Source: Dyadobacter frigoris (GTDB lineage: Bacteria > Bacteroidota > Bacteroidia > Cytophagales > Spirosomataceae). Taken from it: a stretch of DNA of 64,000 nucleotides. A program made the position numbers and the translations under genes. A model generated the notes under the pieces. That model was not told the origin of the DNA. It did no database searches and saw nothing but the letters and a program-made list of their open reading frames with translations. Below are positions 52,587-61,841 of this stretch, in pieces. Where the stretch lies: NCBI RefSeq assembly GCF_005280585.1, contig NZ_SZVO01000002.1, positions 567,005 through 631,004 of the forward strand. Direction: 5' to 3'. Position 1 is the first letter of the stretch, and the number at the start of each line of letters is the position of its first letter.

Positions 52587-52857
52587 GAGGTTTTAGGGTT
52601 TAATGATCAGTGGTTAAGATATCCGGCAAATGACCAGCTATGCATTTAACCCGTAAGTTGCCATAGGTACAGAGATAGCGCATCCTGTACCGTACTGCTC
52701 GAAATACGTCTTTTTGAATTATAAATTAAATAATTCTATGGACACTACCTCCTAAGTAATTGAGTGCTGGTATTTACTCTTTCACGAGCAATTTTATAAT
52801 TTTCAGCTATTTTTTTGGTAATAATTTAACATAGCAATTTCCGGTTTCCGGACGAAA

Positions 52858-55083
52858 TCAACGAATTACGATTTTCTTGGTAATCCGTGAACGGCTGGTT
52901 TGAAGTTCAAAAACATAAAGGCCCGGTGTCCATTTTGCCGTAACAATTTCCTTTTCAACATTTGCTCTTACCATAATATTGGATTGAATGGCCTGGCCTG
53001 CTACATTAAAAACGGTTAACGAAGCATTTTCTGTGGAGAGCACTTTAATGTATTCCCCGGCCGGATTCGGATACACTTTTACACTTTGCTCAACCGGCGG
53101 CTCTACTGGCGTTATGCTGATAGGTAAAATATTTTGAAGAAGACGGATTCCTCCGGTACTATTCCCAATGGCAACATCCGGCTTTCCGTCACCATTGTAA
53201 TCAGCGACGGTAGCGTATAAATATCCGCCAAAAAGAGGATCTGTCCCCAGGCCATTGTGATCAATCAAAAGGCTTTCACGCTGAGTCCATTTTCCCCAGT
53301 CGGCAGAGTGAAATATTTTCAATTTTCCCGAAAAATCTACGGTCACCAGGTCCGGCTTTCCATCAAGGTCCACATCGGCAACGGACAACTGAACATTTCT
53401 GCCTTCATAATTTAGCGTAATTCCTGCGAACGTTTCGGTAACAAGTGATAAAACCGGAAGTTTGTTTGTTCCCGTATTTTGATAATAACTGATATTTCCC
53501 TGCGGTTTCCCAACAACCAGATCCAGATCACCATCACCATCAGTATCATAGAAATAAGGATAATCCGTAATCTGCGATTCAACGGGCATCGTGATCGTGA
53601 GCATATCGGCAACATTTAATTGTGCCGGCTCATTTAATCCTCCTTTATTCGGAATATAACGGTATTCCAGGCCTTTGATCGTTGTACCGGCAAATCCCAG
53701 ATCCGGAACGCCGTCGCCGTTGAAATCTGCCCACTGGGTTTTCAAATTGTACATATCCAGCACTGCAGGAATATTCAGATAATTATCCGAAGAAATTTCG
53801 AAAGCCGGAGCTTGCTTAGTTCCGGTATTTTTCAAAAGCCATAATTGTCCCCTGAAATTGTTTCCGTCACGCGTCCCGCCCGTTCCAACAATCATGTCAA
53901 GATCGCCATCACCATCAATATCATAAAAAGACGGCGTTGCATTTTCCCCAACGTCCAGCATCTGATCCTGAAGGAAATTTTTTTGTACCAGTTTAAAATT
54001 TGCATTTTCGCTCGTACCGGCATTGTGATAATACCAGTTGGACGATTTAAAATCCATCAGATTCCCATCATTATTAGACACATTTGGCGCTGCGATCAAA
54101 TCTTTTACGCCATCAAAATCAACATCTTCATAATAAGCAGATGGAAAAATATAGAAAACGATTGGCTCGGCAGGCGGATAAATATGTGTAAAACTTGAAA
54201 AACTGGCAATCAGGTTTTCGCCTGTATTTTTCAAAAAAGACATATGGTCATTACTGATGTGCCCTACCAGTAGATCTTTTTTTCCATCACCATCCAAATC
54301 GTGAAGCATAATTGAGTTTCCCTGGTGTAAAATACGATTTGCATCAGGATTACCAACCACACCACAATCCTCGCCAAGCACAAAATCTTCACCGTCACCC
54401 TTGTGAAAATTTCCCCAGCAAACTCCATTTCTTTTGTACACCAAACTATCCGGAATACCATAACGCTCTATGCTCATGTTCTGGTGCAGCTCAATGTAAA
54501 CACCTGAATAATCAAAAGTGATCACGTCCAGATCGCCGTCACCGTCAATATCCGTAATGCCCGGAATATCCTGGCTCGATACCTGAAGGTTTACATTTCC
54601 TGATAATCCATCCGTATATAACGCATCTTTTGCCAGTTGCCATGACCAGGTCGAACCGTTTTTTACTTGCTTGTAAACCGTAATTCCCAGCGCAGTATAA
54701 GTGAAAAGATCTTTCAGACCGTCACCATTATAATCATTTAATATCAGCCAGTTATCGATTTTCGGAAAAAGATATTCATAGGAAGGCGCATGGAGATAGA
54801 CTTTTTTCTGAGCATTTGTCGGATCGGTTGAAGCCAAAAAGGTTGACAAATCACCACTTGTTCTTTCAAAAACCACCAAATCTTCCGTTCCATCTCCGTT
54901 CAGATCCATTTTGGTAATCTGAGAAGCATTCAAACCGCCCGCCCATGGATTTAACAAGGCCTTTCCGCCAGACGAAAGTACCGTCACCGTGTCCAGTTTA
55001 AACCATGATTGCTGTGCATGGCTTTCCGAAAGAAAGAATGTAAAAAATATAAAGAATAAGAGGCAGGTAAATTTCGTACGCAT
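52858..55083 (-). CDS. Large secreted FG-GAP/VCBS repeat protein with T9SS sorting domain
   Basis: The 741-residue protein has a signal peptide (LLFFIFFTFFLSESHAQ) and many repeats of the form DxDGDGxxDLxVG (for example MDLNGDGTEDLVVFER, DYNGDGLKDLFTY, DIDGDGDLDMIVGTGG, DFNGDGVPDLGFAG, DTDGDGDLDLVVGKP), giving one or two beta-propellers. It ends in VYPNPAGEYIKVLS to GLYVFELQTS, a type A sorting domain. It is probably a cell-surface binding protein. It is divergent from murF. Confidence 0.9.
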   Translation of the reverse strand: MRTKFTCLLFFIFFTFFLSESHAQQSWFKLDTVTVLSSGGKALLNPWAGGLNASQITKMDLNGDGTEDLVVFERTSGDLSTFLASTDPTNAQKKVYLHAPSYEYLFPKIDNWLILNDYNGDGLKDLFTYTALGITVYKQVKNGSTWSWQLAKDALYTDGLSGNVNLQVSSQDIPGITDIDGDGDLDVITFDYSGVYIELHQNMSIERYGIPDSLVYKRNGVCWGNFHKGDGEDFVLGEDCGVVGNPDANRILHQGNSIMLHDLDGDGKKDLLVGHISNDHMSFLKNTGENLIASFSSFTHIYPPAEPIVFYIFPSAYYEDVDFDGVKDLIAAPNVSNNDGNLMDFKSSNWYYHNAGTSENANFKLVQKNFLQDQMLDVGENATPSFYDIDGDGDLDMIVGTGGTRDGNNFRGQLWLLKNTGTKQAPAFEISSDNYLNIPAVLDMYNLKTQWADFNGDGVPDLGFAGTTIKGLEYRYIPNKGGLNEPAQLNVADMLTITMPVESQITDYPYFYDTDGDGDLDLVVGKPQGNISYYQNTGTNKLPVLSLVTETFAGITLNYEGRNVQLSVADVDLDGKPDLVTVDFSGKLKIFHSADWGKWTQRESLLIDHNGLGTDPLFGGYLYATVADYNGDGKPDVAIGNSTGGIRLLQNILPISITPVEPPVEQSVKVYPNPAGEYIKVLSTENASLTVFNVAGQAIQSNIMVRANVEKEIVTAKWTPGLYVFELQTSRSRITKKIVIR

Positions 55084-55220
55084 CGTTGAATAATAATCTA
55101 TTAATTTTGTCAGTCAATCCGGCCAACATTAAGCTCGTAAACGTAACGAAATTACAAAGCATTTGATTGAGCGGAACCTTCAAACTTTATTTATAGATTT
55201 TACAAAGTCAGATCATTTAT

Positions 55221-56528
55221 ATGCATACCTCTCTTGAACAGCTTTACGACATTTACCTTAAAGGCCATGCAATCAGCACAGATACACGCCAAATCACGCC
55301 GGGCTGTATCTTTTTTGCTTTAAAAGGAGATAATTTCGATGGCAATACATATGCAGCCGAGGCACTAAAAAAAGGAGCGGCTTATGCGGTTGTCGATAAT
55401 CCGGATGTGGCAGCGGATAGTAAATTTTTATTGGTTGAAAATGTATTGACAGCTCTTCAGGATTTGGCAAGGCATCACCGAAAAACTTTTACTTTTCCTG
55501 TAATTGCCCTGACCGGATCAAACGGAAAAACAACTACCAAGGAATTGATTTCCAAAGTTTTATCCATGAAATACAAAACCTACGCAACGAAAGGAAATCT
55601 TAATAACCACATAGGCGTACCTTTAACATTACTCGCTATTGATGCGGCAAAATACGAAATGGCGGTTGTAGAAATGGGCGCAAATCATCAGGAAGAAATT
55701 GCATTACTGAGCAGCATCGCGCAGCCTACGCATGGTTTGATCACCAATATCGGGAAGGCACATTTGGAAGGTTTTGGTGGTATTAAGGGAATTCTAAAAG
55801 GCAAAGGCGAACTTTTGGATTACTTATCGAAAAAGAAAGGAACCGTTTTCGTCAATGTGGAAAATGAGCCCGTCATGGAAATGGTCAGCAAGCGACGTGC
55901 ATTTGGTGAAATTGTTTTTTATTGTACAGAAAGCAGTCCGGTAAATCCAAAATTAATTCAGGAAAGTCCGGTCGTTACTTTTGAAGGAAATAAAGGAAAA
56001 ATCGTTACCACACATATCCCGGGACAATATAATTTTGATAACATGTGCGCAGCAATAGCTGTTGGAAATCATTTTGGCGTAACCGACGACGATGCTTACG
56101 AAGCAGTGGCTAATTATCAGCCGGATAATAACCGCTCTCAAATTGTAAAACGCGGAAGCAATACGGTCATTATGGATGCGTATAATGCAAATCCATCTTC
56201 CATGGCCGCGGCAATTACCAACTTTGCTAACATGGAAGCCAAGCATAAAATGGTCATTCTGGGCGATATGTTTGAGCTTGGAGATGCTTCTGAGGAAGAA
56301 CATTTAGCATTAGGTAAACTGGTGGCGGATGCGAAGTTTGACCTGGTCATTCTTACAGGAAAACACATGCAGGCAGCTTTACCAGCATTACCGAAAGCTT
56401 ACTATTTTCCTGATAAATTCTCGTTGCATAACTGGGTGATGGACAACCCGCAGCATGAAACGTTGATTCTAATCAAAGGTTCAAGAGGAATGGCTTTGGA
56501 GTCGGTGTTGAGTGTGATGGCGCAGTAG
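55221..56528 (+). CDS. murF: UDP-N-acetylmuramoyl-tripeptide--D-alanyl-D-alanine ligase
   Basis: The 435-residue Mur ligase adds D-Ala-D-Ala to the UDP-MurNAc-tripeptide in peptidoglycan synthesis, using ATP in the cytoplasm. Motifs are ISTDTRQITPGCIFFALKGDNFDG, the P-loop ALTGSNGKTTTKELI, NLNNHIGVPLTLL, EMGANHQEEIALLSSIAQPTHGLITNIGKAHLEGFG (residues about 150-190, split here for reading), NFDNMCAAIAVG, DAYNANPSSMAAAI and LGDMFELGD. Length is standard. No other cell wall gene is adjacent. Confidence 0.96.
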   Translation: MHTSLEQLYDIYLKGHAISTDTRQITPGCIFFALKGDNFDGNTYAAEALKKGAAYAVVDNPDVAADSKFLLVENVLTALQDLARHHRKTFTFPVIALTGSNGKTTTKELISKVLSMKYKTYATKGNLNNHIGVPLTLLAIDAAKYEMAVVEMGANHQEEIALLSSIAQPTHGLITNIGKAHLEGFGGIKGILKGKGELLDYLSKKKGTVFVNVENEPVMEMVSKRRAFGEIVFYCTESSPVNPKLIQESPVVTFEGNKGKIVTTHIPGQYNFDNMCAAIAVGNHFGVTDDDAYEAVANYQPDNNRSQIVKRGSNTVIMDAYNANPSSMAAAITNFANMEAKHKMVILGDMFELGDASEEEHLALGKLVADAKFDLVILTGKHMQAALPALPKAYYFPDKFSLHNWVMDNPQHETLILIKGSRGMALESVLSVMAQ

Positions 56529-56604
56529 TTTTTAGACAAAAAAACGAATTCACCTGGTTTTGACAGCATTGGTTTTTCTTAGTATATTTGATAAAAAGAA
56601 AATT

Positions 56605-56807
56605 ATGATCATTGAACGTCAAAATCAGGATATTATCATTAAAGCCAGCAGTTCAATCAATATGAGCGCTGTCCAAAACTGATTGATTATATCAACGTCT
56701 TGGAAATCGTTTCCGAAAATAAAGGGACGGAAGAGCAGGCTTCGGAACTTGCACGGGAAGCCAATAAAAATTGGTAGAATCTGAATCGTAGCCGTTTTAT
56801 AAGATGA
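56605..56807 (+). pseudogene. Decayed antitoxin gene (frameshift and nonsense mutation)
   Basis: The frame opens MIIERQNQDIIIKASSS and stops early. A -1 shift near 56645-56657 continues with CPKLIDYINVLEIVSENKGTEE, then ELAREANKNW, where TAG (56775-56777) stands where a Trp codon is expected. Read through, it goes on NLNRSRFIR and ends in a TGA at 56805-56807 that overlaps the toxin ATG by four bases. The ending NKNWWxxNRxR is characteristic of small Bacteroidota antitoxins paired with PIN toxins. So one deletion and one nonsense mutation have hit this gene. Confidence 0.7.
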
Positions 56808-57252
56808 TTATCATCATTGATACCAACATATTATTCAGTGCCTGCATTTCTCCCAATAATAAAATAGCCGAAATTCTTTTTAGTCCCCTACCTGAAATAA
56901 ATCGTATCAGCTGCTACTATACGATTGCTGAAATGTTCAAGCATCAGCCCAAAATTTTAAAATTTTCCAAACTAACAGAAGAAAAACGACTGCACTTTTC
57001 TATGAAATCATCAAACAGGTTGATTTTATAAATAAATCTATCATTGAAGAAGAATTCTGGATTGAAGCTGATCGGCTTACTTCCGGCGTAGACAGTAATG
57101 ATATCGCATTTGTAGCGCTAACCCTGCAAAAAAACGGTTTACTCTGGACCGGAGATAAACAGTTGTCTTCTCATTTAAAAAGTCGCGGATTCAATCGATT
57201 AATAAGTACACAAGAACTTTACGAAAAGTTAGATATTCAAAATTCTGAATAA
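56804..57252 (+). pseudogene. PIN-domain toxin gene broken by a one-base frameshift
   Basis: The first frame gives MIIIIDTNILFSACISPNNK to LTEEKRL and then goes wrong. Moving back one base near 56981-56997 continues ALFYEIIKQVDFINKSII, then VDSNDIAFVALTLQKNGLLWTGDKQL and ends at 57252 (SE stop), in all about 149 residues. The PIN acidic residues are visible: Asp6, Glu of IAEMFKH, Asp of VDSNDIAF and Asp of WTGDKQL. An intact protein would be an Mg-dependent ribonuclease toxin. As written it lacks the C-terminal half. A sequencing error is possible for one lesion, but the neighbour also has lesions. Confidence 0.75.
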
Positions 57253-57410
57253 CTTTCTTAATATAGTATAATTACTTAATTTATTAAGATAATTATATAG
57301 TACAAATTTATAGATATATAGACAAAATTTATAGACACCACTTTTTCAATAGAAAACATAAATTCATTTATTTAATTCAAGCATTACTTTGAATTGTACC
57401 ATGGTAAATC

Positions 57411-57441
57411 TTGCCTTGGGTTACTGTTGTGACTAGTTTTG
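57411..57441 (+). promoter_or_regulatory. Promoter of the peroxiredoxin gene
   Basis: TTG (57411-57413), 20 bases, then TAGTTTTG (57434-57441). GGTTAC (57419-57424) and GTAACC (57441-57446) form an inverted repeat that brackets the -7 element and could be an operator. Confidence 0.65.
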
Positions 57442-57480
57442 TAACCAGAAATAGTACAAACCAAAGAAACAGTAACAACA

Positions 57481-58032
57481 ATGAAAAATACAATTGTATC
57501 CGTTGGATCAAAATTCCCTGAATTCAAAAAAATCTCGGTAGTTTCTCTTGAAAAAGGAAATGAATTTTACGATATCACTTCTGAAGATCATATCAACGCT
57601 GAAAAATGGATGGTAATGTTCTGGTGGCCAAAAGATTTCACTTTTGTTTGTCCTACTGAAATTGCTGAATTCAACAAAAAAACTTCTGATTTTGCTGATC
57701 GTGATGCAATCCTTATCGGTGCTTCAACAGACAGCGAAAATGTTCACTTGGCATGGAGAAAAAACCATGATGATCTTCGTGATCTTCAATTCCCTATGCT
57801 TGCTGATACTTCTAAGTCTCTTGCAGAAGAACTAGGAATTCTTGAAGCCAACGAAAAAATCGCTTACCGCGCAACTTACATCGTTGATCCACAAGGAATC
57901 ATTCGTTGGGTATGTATCAATGATCTTTCAGTTGGACGTAATGTTGACGAAGTTCTTCGTGTATTAGATGCTTTGCAAACTGACGAACTTTGCCCTTGCA
58001 ACTGGGTTAAAGGAGAAGCTACATTAGCTTAA
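57481..58032 (+). CDS. Peroxiredoxin (AhpC/AhpE-like)
   Basis: The 183-residue protein reduces peroxides. The peroxidatic Cys57 is in KDFTFVCPTEIAEF; IGASTDSENVHLAWRKNH and FPMLADTSKSLAEELGI are the usual second and third blocks. The C-terminal DELCPCNWVKGEA has two cysteines that can be resolving residues. No signal peptide. The AhpD-like gene 88 bases downstream is its probable reducing partner, as in mycobacterial AhpC/AhpD. A hairpin lies between them. Confidence 0.94.
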   Translation: MKNTIVSVGSKFPEFKKISVVSLEKGNEFYDITSEDHINAEKWMVMFWWPKDFTFVCPTEIAEFNKKTSDFADRDAILIGASTDSENVHLAWRKNHDDLRDLQFPMLADTSKSLAEELGILEANEKIAYRATYIVDPQGIIRWVCINDLSVGRNVDEVLRVLDALQTDELCPCNWVKGEATLA

Positions 58033-58062
58033 TTTCAAAATATAAGTTAAGTCAAATTCAAG

Positions 58063-58097
58063 AAAATGAGCCAGGTAAACAAAACCTGGCTCATTTT
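58063..58097 (+). terminator. Hairpin between peroxiredoxin and AhpD-like genes
   Basis: A perfect 14-bp stem (58063-58076 with 58084-58097, core ATGAGCCAGGT) with a 7-base loop and T-run. The AhpD start is only 24 bases further and I see no promoter between, so it probably works as a partial terminator. Confidence 0.8.
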
Positions 58098-58120
58098 TCT
58101 CCACCTCCAATCCTACTAAA

Positions 58121-58711
58121 ATGTATCCATTTGCAGCCACAGGGAATACGAAAGATTCTCTGTATAAAGAAATCAATTTGCCTGCCGAATTTGAAAGCGT
58201 GCTAATCAACAAGCTGGCAGCATTAGATCACCGTTACCTTAAAGATTTGAAAATCAATATCGGTAACGTTTTAAAATCTCAAAACATCAACCGTAAAGAA
58301 GCTTTGTTAATTGCTCTTTCCGTTGCTATTAATGAGAAAAATACCGCGCTTATTTCTGCTATCGAAGAACTTGCTATCGCAGAAAGTGCCGACGAAAAAG
58401 AACTTGCAGAAGTGACTGCCTGTGTGTCTTTGATGAATGCCAATAACGTATTCTATCGTTTCAGACACTTTATGGACAAGGAATTTTACAACAACGCTCC
58501 TGCCGGAATTAAAATGAGCATTATGGTTAATCCTGTGCTTGGCAAAGAATTTTTTGAATTGTTGAGCCTTGTTGTTTCAGCACTTAATGGTTGTGAAATG
58601 TGCGTAACTTCTCATGAACAGTCGGTATTAAATCATGGCGGGACTCAGGCCCGCATTTTTGACGCAGTCCGCATCGGTGCGATTTTTAAAAGTTTTACCG
58701 TTCTTATTTAA
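58121..58711 (+). CDS. AhpD-like alkylhydroperoxidase (carboxymuconolactone decarboxylase fold)
   Basis: The 196-residue all-helical protein has the AhpD motif LNGCEMCVTSHEQSVLNHG with Cys158, Cys161 and His165, and the C-terminal RIFDAVRIGAIF. AhpD transfers electrons (from lipoamide in mycobacteria) to AhpC. The proximity to the peroxiredoxin gene supports this. Expression is likely by read-through of the hairpin at 58063. Confidence 0.9.
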   Translation: MYPFAATGNTKDSLYKEINLPAEFESVLINKLAALDHRYLKDLKINIGNVLKSQNINRKEALLIALSVAINEKNTALISAIEELAIAESADEKELAEVTACVSLMNANNVFYRFRHFMDKEFYNNAPAGIKMSIMVNPVLGKEFFELLSLVVSALNGCEMCVTSHEQSVLNHGGTQARIFDAVRIGAIFKSFTVLI

Positions 58712-58756
58712 TTTTACTGTCAATTTGGCGCAAGCCGGTTGATGTTTTATATATAG

Positions 58757-58792
58757 AAGCGTTGCTCGAAAGGCGACGCTTTACTTTTTTTT
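58757..58792 (+). terminator. Intrinsic terminator of the AhpD-like gene
   Basis: AAGCGT (58757-58762) with ACGCTT (58776-58781) plus inner GC pairs, followed by an eight-T run. Confidence 0.75.
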
Positions 58793-59081
58793 CAAACGGA
58801 ATATTTGTCTGATTATCAATGTAATTAACAAATTCCGTAACAGGATTCCTAAAAGCCCGGACAACCAGATTTTAACGATTTTTTCAAGTCACTAGACAAA
58901 ATATCTACACTTTCAGGCTGAAACCCCTTCAATTGCTTCAAAATTTATTAATCTACTCCGTTTATAGATAGAATATCTGATTTTTAAATCAAAACCCCAA
59001 TAAACATCTACAAATATTAATCCTGATGGTTTTTCTACTTAATTTTGTATTATTAAATTGACAACAAAATCTAAATAGAAA
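58793..59081. other. Leader/promoter region of ahcY
   Basis: AT-rich stretch with no gene. A -7-like TAATTTTG at 59040-59047 is the best promoter candidate, but I see no TTG at the right distance. No riboswitch fold of the S-adenosylhomocysteine type is apparent. Confidence 0.4.
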
Positions 59082-60398
59082 ATGGCAACGTCAACAGAAA
59101 CGTACATTCCTTACAAGGTTAAAGACATAACGCTGGCCGAATGGGGTCGCAAAGAAATTACATTGGCAGAGGCTGAAATGCCTGGACTTATGTCAATCCG
59201 CGCTGAATACGGACCATCACAACCTTTGAAAGGTGCACGTGTTGCTGGTTGTCTTCACATGACGATCCAGACTGCTGTCTTGATCGAAACACTTACAGCT
59301 TTGGGTGCAGAAGTTACCTGGTCATCATGTAACATTTTCTCTACACAAGATCACGCAGCGGCGGCAATCGCAGCGGCGGGTATTCCTGTTTACGCGTGGA
59401 AAGGTATGAACGAGGAAGAATTCAACTGGTGTATCGAACAAACTCTTTTCTTCGGTGAAGATCGCAAGCCATTGAACATGATCCTTGATGACGGTGGTGA
59501 CCTTACCAACATGGTATTTGACCAGTTCCCTGAATTGATCGAAGGTATTAAAGGTCTTTCGGAAGAAACTACAACGGGTGTTCTTCGTCTATACGATCGT
59601 CTTAAAAATGGTACGCTTCATTTGCCTGCAATCAACGTAAATGACTCGGTTACTAAATCTAAATTTGATAACAAATACGGTTGCCGCGAATCTCTTGTAG
59701 ATTCAATCCGTCGTGCAACTGACTTGATGCTTGCCGGTAAAGTTGCCGTAGTAGCAGGTTATGGTGATGTAGGAAAAGGTTCTGCTGAATCTCTTCGTGG
59801 AGCAGGATGCCGTGTTTTAGTTACTGAGATCGATCCAATCTGCGCGCTTCAGGCTGCAATGGATGGTTTCGAAGTGGTAACTATGGATGAGGCTGCAACT
59901 CGCGCTAATATCTTTGTAACTGCAACTGGAAACTACAAGATCATCACAGATCGTCATTTTCTTAAAATGCGTGACAAAGCGGTTGTTTGTAACATCGGTC
60001 ACTTCGATAACGAAATCGATATGGCTTGGTTGAACGGAACCTATGGCGCATCAAAATCTCAGATCAAACCACAGGTTGATATTTATTCTGTTGAAGGAAA
60101 AGATATTATCATTCTAGCAGAAGGTCGTTTGGTTAACTTGGGTTGTGCAATGGGTCACCCATCTTTCGTGATGTCATGCTCATTCTCAAACCAGACTCTT
60201 GCTCAGATCGAACTTTGGACCAACACGGCTGCTTACGAGAAAAAGGTTTACGTTCTTCCAAAATCTTTGGATGAAAAAGTAGCTGCTTTCCACCTTGCTC
60301 ACGTTGGTGCAAAACTTGAAACGCTTTCTGACGAGCAGGCTGCTTACATCGGTGTTCCAACTGAAGGTCCTTACAAAGCCGATACTTACAGATATTAA
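59082..60398 (+). CDS. ahcY: Adenosylhomocysteinase
   Basis: The 438-residue NAD enzyme splits S-adenosylhomocysteine into adenosine and homocysteine, clearing the product of methyltransferases. Motifs are [22 protein letters not shown] in part, [44 protein letters not shown], the NAD-binding [28 protein letters not shown] and the C-terminal [10 protein letters not shown]. Length and ending are standard. Confidence 0.97.
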   Translation: MATSTETYIPYKVKDITLAEWGRKEITLAEAEMPGLMSIRAEYGPSQPLKGARVAGCLHMTIQTAVLIETLTALGAEVTWSSCNIFSTQDHAAAAIAAAGIPVYAWKGMNEEEFNWCIEQTLFFGEDRKPLNMILDDGGDLTNMVFDQFPELIEGIKGLSEETTTGVLRLYDRLKNGTLHLPAINVNDSVTKSKFDNKYGCRESLVDSIRRATDLMLAGKVAVVAGYGDVGKGSAESLRGAGCRVLVTEIDPICALQAAMDGFEVVTMDEAATRANIFVTATGNYKIITDRHFLKMRDKAVVCNIGHFDNEIDMAWLNGTYGASKSQIKPQVDIYSVEGKDIIILAEGRLVNLGCAMGHPSFVMSCSFSNQTLAQIELWTNTAAYEKKVYVLPKSLDEKVAAFHLAHVGAKLETLSDEQAAYIGVPTEGPYKADTYRY

Positions 60399-60422
60399 TT
60401 TTAGGTATTAGTTTTTAGTTTT

Positions 60423-60461
60423 AAATCCCGGCTCGGAAATTTTTCCTGGGCCGGGATTTTT
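60423..60461 (+). terminator. Intrinsic terminator of ahcY
   Basis: AAATCCCGGC (60423-60432) pairs with GCCGGGATTT (60450-60459) followed by more T. Confidence 0.8.
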
Positions 60462-60495
60462 GATTTAAATCAGAGTGAGTTTGAGAAGTTATTAT

Positions 60496-60705
60496 GTCAC
60501 CCTTTCAGGGTTTTTCCTCGAATCGGTATCTGGCATTTCTATAATAATGCCATCCCTTTGGGATTATTATACTGCAATTATACGCAGAAACCATTTCCTA
60601 AATTTCTTATCATCAAAAGCTATCTATTTAGCTAAAATCCCGAAGGAATGATATTATTATGGAAATACCAGATACTGATCAGGGGAAAACCCTGAAAGGG
60701 CGACC
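60496..60705. repeat. 210-bp element with two 70-bp imperfect inverted arms (MITE- or REP-like)
   Basis: Bases 60496-60566 match the reverse complement of about 60635-60705 at roughly 85 percent by eye. Shared blocks are CCCTTTCAGGGTTTT, GTATCTGG, ATAATAAT and the closing GGGATT. A 68-base spacer contains a small AGCTA/TAGCT hairpin. After the right arm the segment AGGGTGATATAATCC (60711-60725) resembles the sequence preceding the left arm. The element lies between ahcY and mscS and carries no gene. Confidence 0.75.
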
Positions 60706-60765
60706 CGCGTAGGGTGATATAATCCTGCTTGGGATATTTCTTATTTCCAATCAAAAATCCTCTGA

Positions 60766-61626
60766 TTATTCCTTTTTAACCTCCCCTACAACTTCCGCAG
60801 CACGAATTGGAATCGAAATTCCATGAATATCAAAAGTAGTTTTCAACGCTTTAATTGCTTCACTTTTTGCTGATCCCGGGCCTATTTTCATCTGATCGAT
60901 CCAAAACTGTACTTGAAAATCAATGGTGCTTGTACCAAATTTGGTATAACTAAAATCAACCTGCCGGGTAGAGCTTAGGAACCCTAGCGACTGAATGGCC
61001 TGAAGGCTTATTTTTTCAATCAGCACAAGATCTTCTGTGAATGAAATCCCGCATTCAACCTGCACACGTCTTTCGCCGGAATATGTAAAATTGGTGATCG
61101 GCTTTTGGAAAATATCCTTGCTTGGAATTTCAATTTGCTGTCCGGCAAGATTATCAATGATTACTGAACGGAGGTTAATAGACTTTACTTTGCCTGTAAA
61201 ACCATTTGTTTCAATAATATCTCCCACTTTAATCGGACGCTGTATTGCTATAAAAGCGCCTGAAATGAAATTGGTAGTTAAATCCTGAAACGCAAAACCG
61301 ACTGCTAATGCCAACACTCCTGCACCGGCAACTAACGACGTAACGGTTTTGTCAAGCCCCAGAATTCCCAGCGCAAAAAACAAACCGGTTGTAATGATGA
61401 TAATGCGGGTCAGTGAAGAAATAAGGCTGACCAAAGCTTCATTATGAGACGCTCTGCTTAAACCCTTTGACATCAAACGACCACCATATCCTGCCAAATA
61501 ACGAAATATCACCAACAATAAAATAGCAATAATTATGTTCGGTACGAATCCTATACCGAGGTCAAACCATTTGTCCAATTTTGAGAAAATCGGGTTCACT
61601 ATTTTCGAAATTTGAAGAAATAACAT
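60766..61626 (-). CDS. mscS: Small-conductance mechanosensitive channel (MscS family)
   Basis: The 286-residue membrane protein has three hydrophobic segments. The pore helix is AGAGVLALAVGFAFQDLTTN followed by FISGAFIAIQRPIKVGDII, then the beta domain with GFTGKVKSINLRSVII and QQIEIPSKDIFQKPI. It opens under membrane tension to release solutes in hypo-osmotic shock. Size is that of E. coli MscS. Confidence 0.94.
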   Translation of the reverse strand: MLFLQISKIVNPIFSKLDKWFDLGIGFVPNIIIAILLLVIFRYLAGYGGRLMSKGLSRASHNEALVSLISSLTRIIIITTGLFFALGILGLDKTVTSLVAGAGVLALAVGFAFQDLTTNFISGAFIAIQRPIKVGDIIETNGFTGKVKSINLRSVIIDNLAGQQIEIPSKDIFQKPITNFTYSGERRVQVECGISFTEDLVLIEKISLQAIQSLGFLSSTRQVDFSYTKFGTSTIDFQVQFWIDQMKIGPGSAKSEAIKALKTTFDIHGISIPIRAAEVVGEVKKE

Positions 61627-61776
61627 GTACTATACTCAAAAATTTAAGGATTCAGAGAAAAACTCCCCGTCACCTGTACTATTAACTTAAAACAAAGTTA
61701 CGCTACAAATGTTGCACGATGCTTTCCGTTTTTGAAAAATTAATTAATTGTATTCTTTTTTGAATAGCAAAAAAAA

Positions 61777-61804
61777 GAGAATAGAACTCTCCAGCTCTAT
61801 TCTC
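61777..61804 (-). terminator. Intrinsic terminator of the LolA-like gene
   Basis: GAGAATAGA (61777-61785) pairs with TCTATTCTC (61796-61804); on the minus strand it is followed by a T-run (61771-61776). Confidence 0.75.
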
Positions 61805-61841
61805 CCGTTAAAAATCTATTCTGTGAATTTGAAGGCAGGGA

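Noticed and set aside
58793..59081. S-adenosylhomocysteine riboswitch before ahcY
   Set aside because: No GC-rich pseudoknot-like structure is visible in this AT-rich leader.
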